Shown here: positions 44,216 to 44,301 of the stretch, one piece after another
Layout: each line of letters begins with the position of its first letter
How positions within the stretch are numbered: the first letter of the stretch is position 1
From: Eubacteriaceae bacterium
Lineage (GTDB): Bacteria; Bacillota; Clostridia; Eubacteriales; Anaerofustaceae
Direction: 5' to 3'
Length of the DNA: 44,301 nt
NCBI GenBank assembly: GCA_009782875.1
Contig: WRIE01000022.1
Coordinates: forward strand, 1-44,301
Notes under the pieces: model-generated
What the model saw: only the letters and a program-made list of their open reading frames with translations
Databases searched by the model: none
What the model was told of the DNA's origin: nothing
Made by a program: the position numbers and the translations under genes

Positions 44216-44301
44216 TTAAGCGGCTTTCGTAGCCTTTGGAAAAATGTATGAGTTGTCATTTATCCTCTCGATGCCATCATATAGCTGGACTTTTTCTGTG
44301 A
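44216..44301 (-). pseudogene. C-terminal end of an IS630-type transposase, running off the window
   Basis: The minus strand reads TEKVQLYDGIERINDNSYIF to a TAA at 44216-44218. It aligns with TENIQLYDGIERVNVNSYIM near the end of the transposase at 26754-27919, and nucleotide similarity continues beyond the stop (a TTTTCGTCATCGA stretch occurs in both). The stop comes earlier than in the other copy, so the tail is mutated. The gene body lies outside the window. Confidence 0.75.

Overview
The window looks like a chromosomal segment of an anaerobic, low-to-mid GC Firmicute (Clostridia-like). This rests on strong AGGAGG-type ribosome binding sites, frequent TTG starts, a meso-diaminopimelate dehydrogenase, several uroporphyrinogen-decarboxylase-fold (URO-D) proteins of the kind expanded in corrinoid-using anaerobes, and Clostridia-like transposases. 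Taxonomy is inferred from these traits only. No rRNA, tRNA or CRISPR array was seen.

Layout. 1-770: a decayed IS200/IS605 element with a frameshifted tnpA. 1186-9057 (minus strand): a tight four-gene operon reading VWA membrane protein -> giant tubulin/FtsZ-like GTPase -> unknown 531-aa protein -> beta-rich 200-aa protein. This matches a predicted bacterial membrane-remodelling system. 9659-10964: a broken copy of a gene that is intact at 35460, then a two-gene unit ending in a NADAR-domain protein. 11184-13301: a decayed gene and an HD-domain phosphohydrolase. 13543-15873: alpha/beta hydrolase plus glycerol kinase. 16209-17573: first URO-D protein. 17631-22185 (minus): GNAT acetyltransferase with no standard start codon, an orphan double zinc-ribbon protein, and diaminopimelate dehydrogenase. 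22618-26450 (plus): TIM-barrel isomerase-like protein, then an overlapping pair of a SAM methyltransferase and a three-domain RNA-repair enzyme (RNA ligase - HD phosphoesterase - polynucleotide kinase).

26451-34600 is accessory DNA: a 66-bp tandem duplication; frameshifted, truncated and relic transposases of the IS630, IS1634 and IS4 families; a possible orphan TnpB guide-RNA scaffold; and a truncated lipoprotein gene. Between these lie an isochorismatase-family hydrolase (YcaC-like), a DUF5710 zinc protein and a small membrane protein. 34619-44071 returns to ordinary genes: rhodanese, the intact 409-aa protein, a second URO-D protein coupled to a 49-aa ORF, an IS4 fragment abutting a beheaded methyltransferase, FolC, a short-chain dehydrogenase and a third URO-D protein. 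The last 86 bases are the tail of another IS630-type transposase.

The two most interesting systems are the tubulin-like/VWA operon and the ligase-HD-kinase plus methyltransferase pair. In the second, the sealing (ligase) half seems to have lost its C-terminal nucleotidyltransferase motifs.
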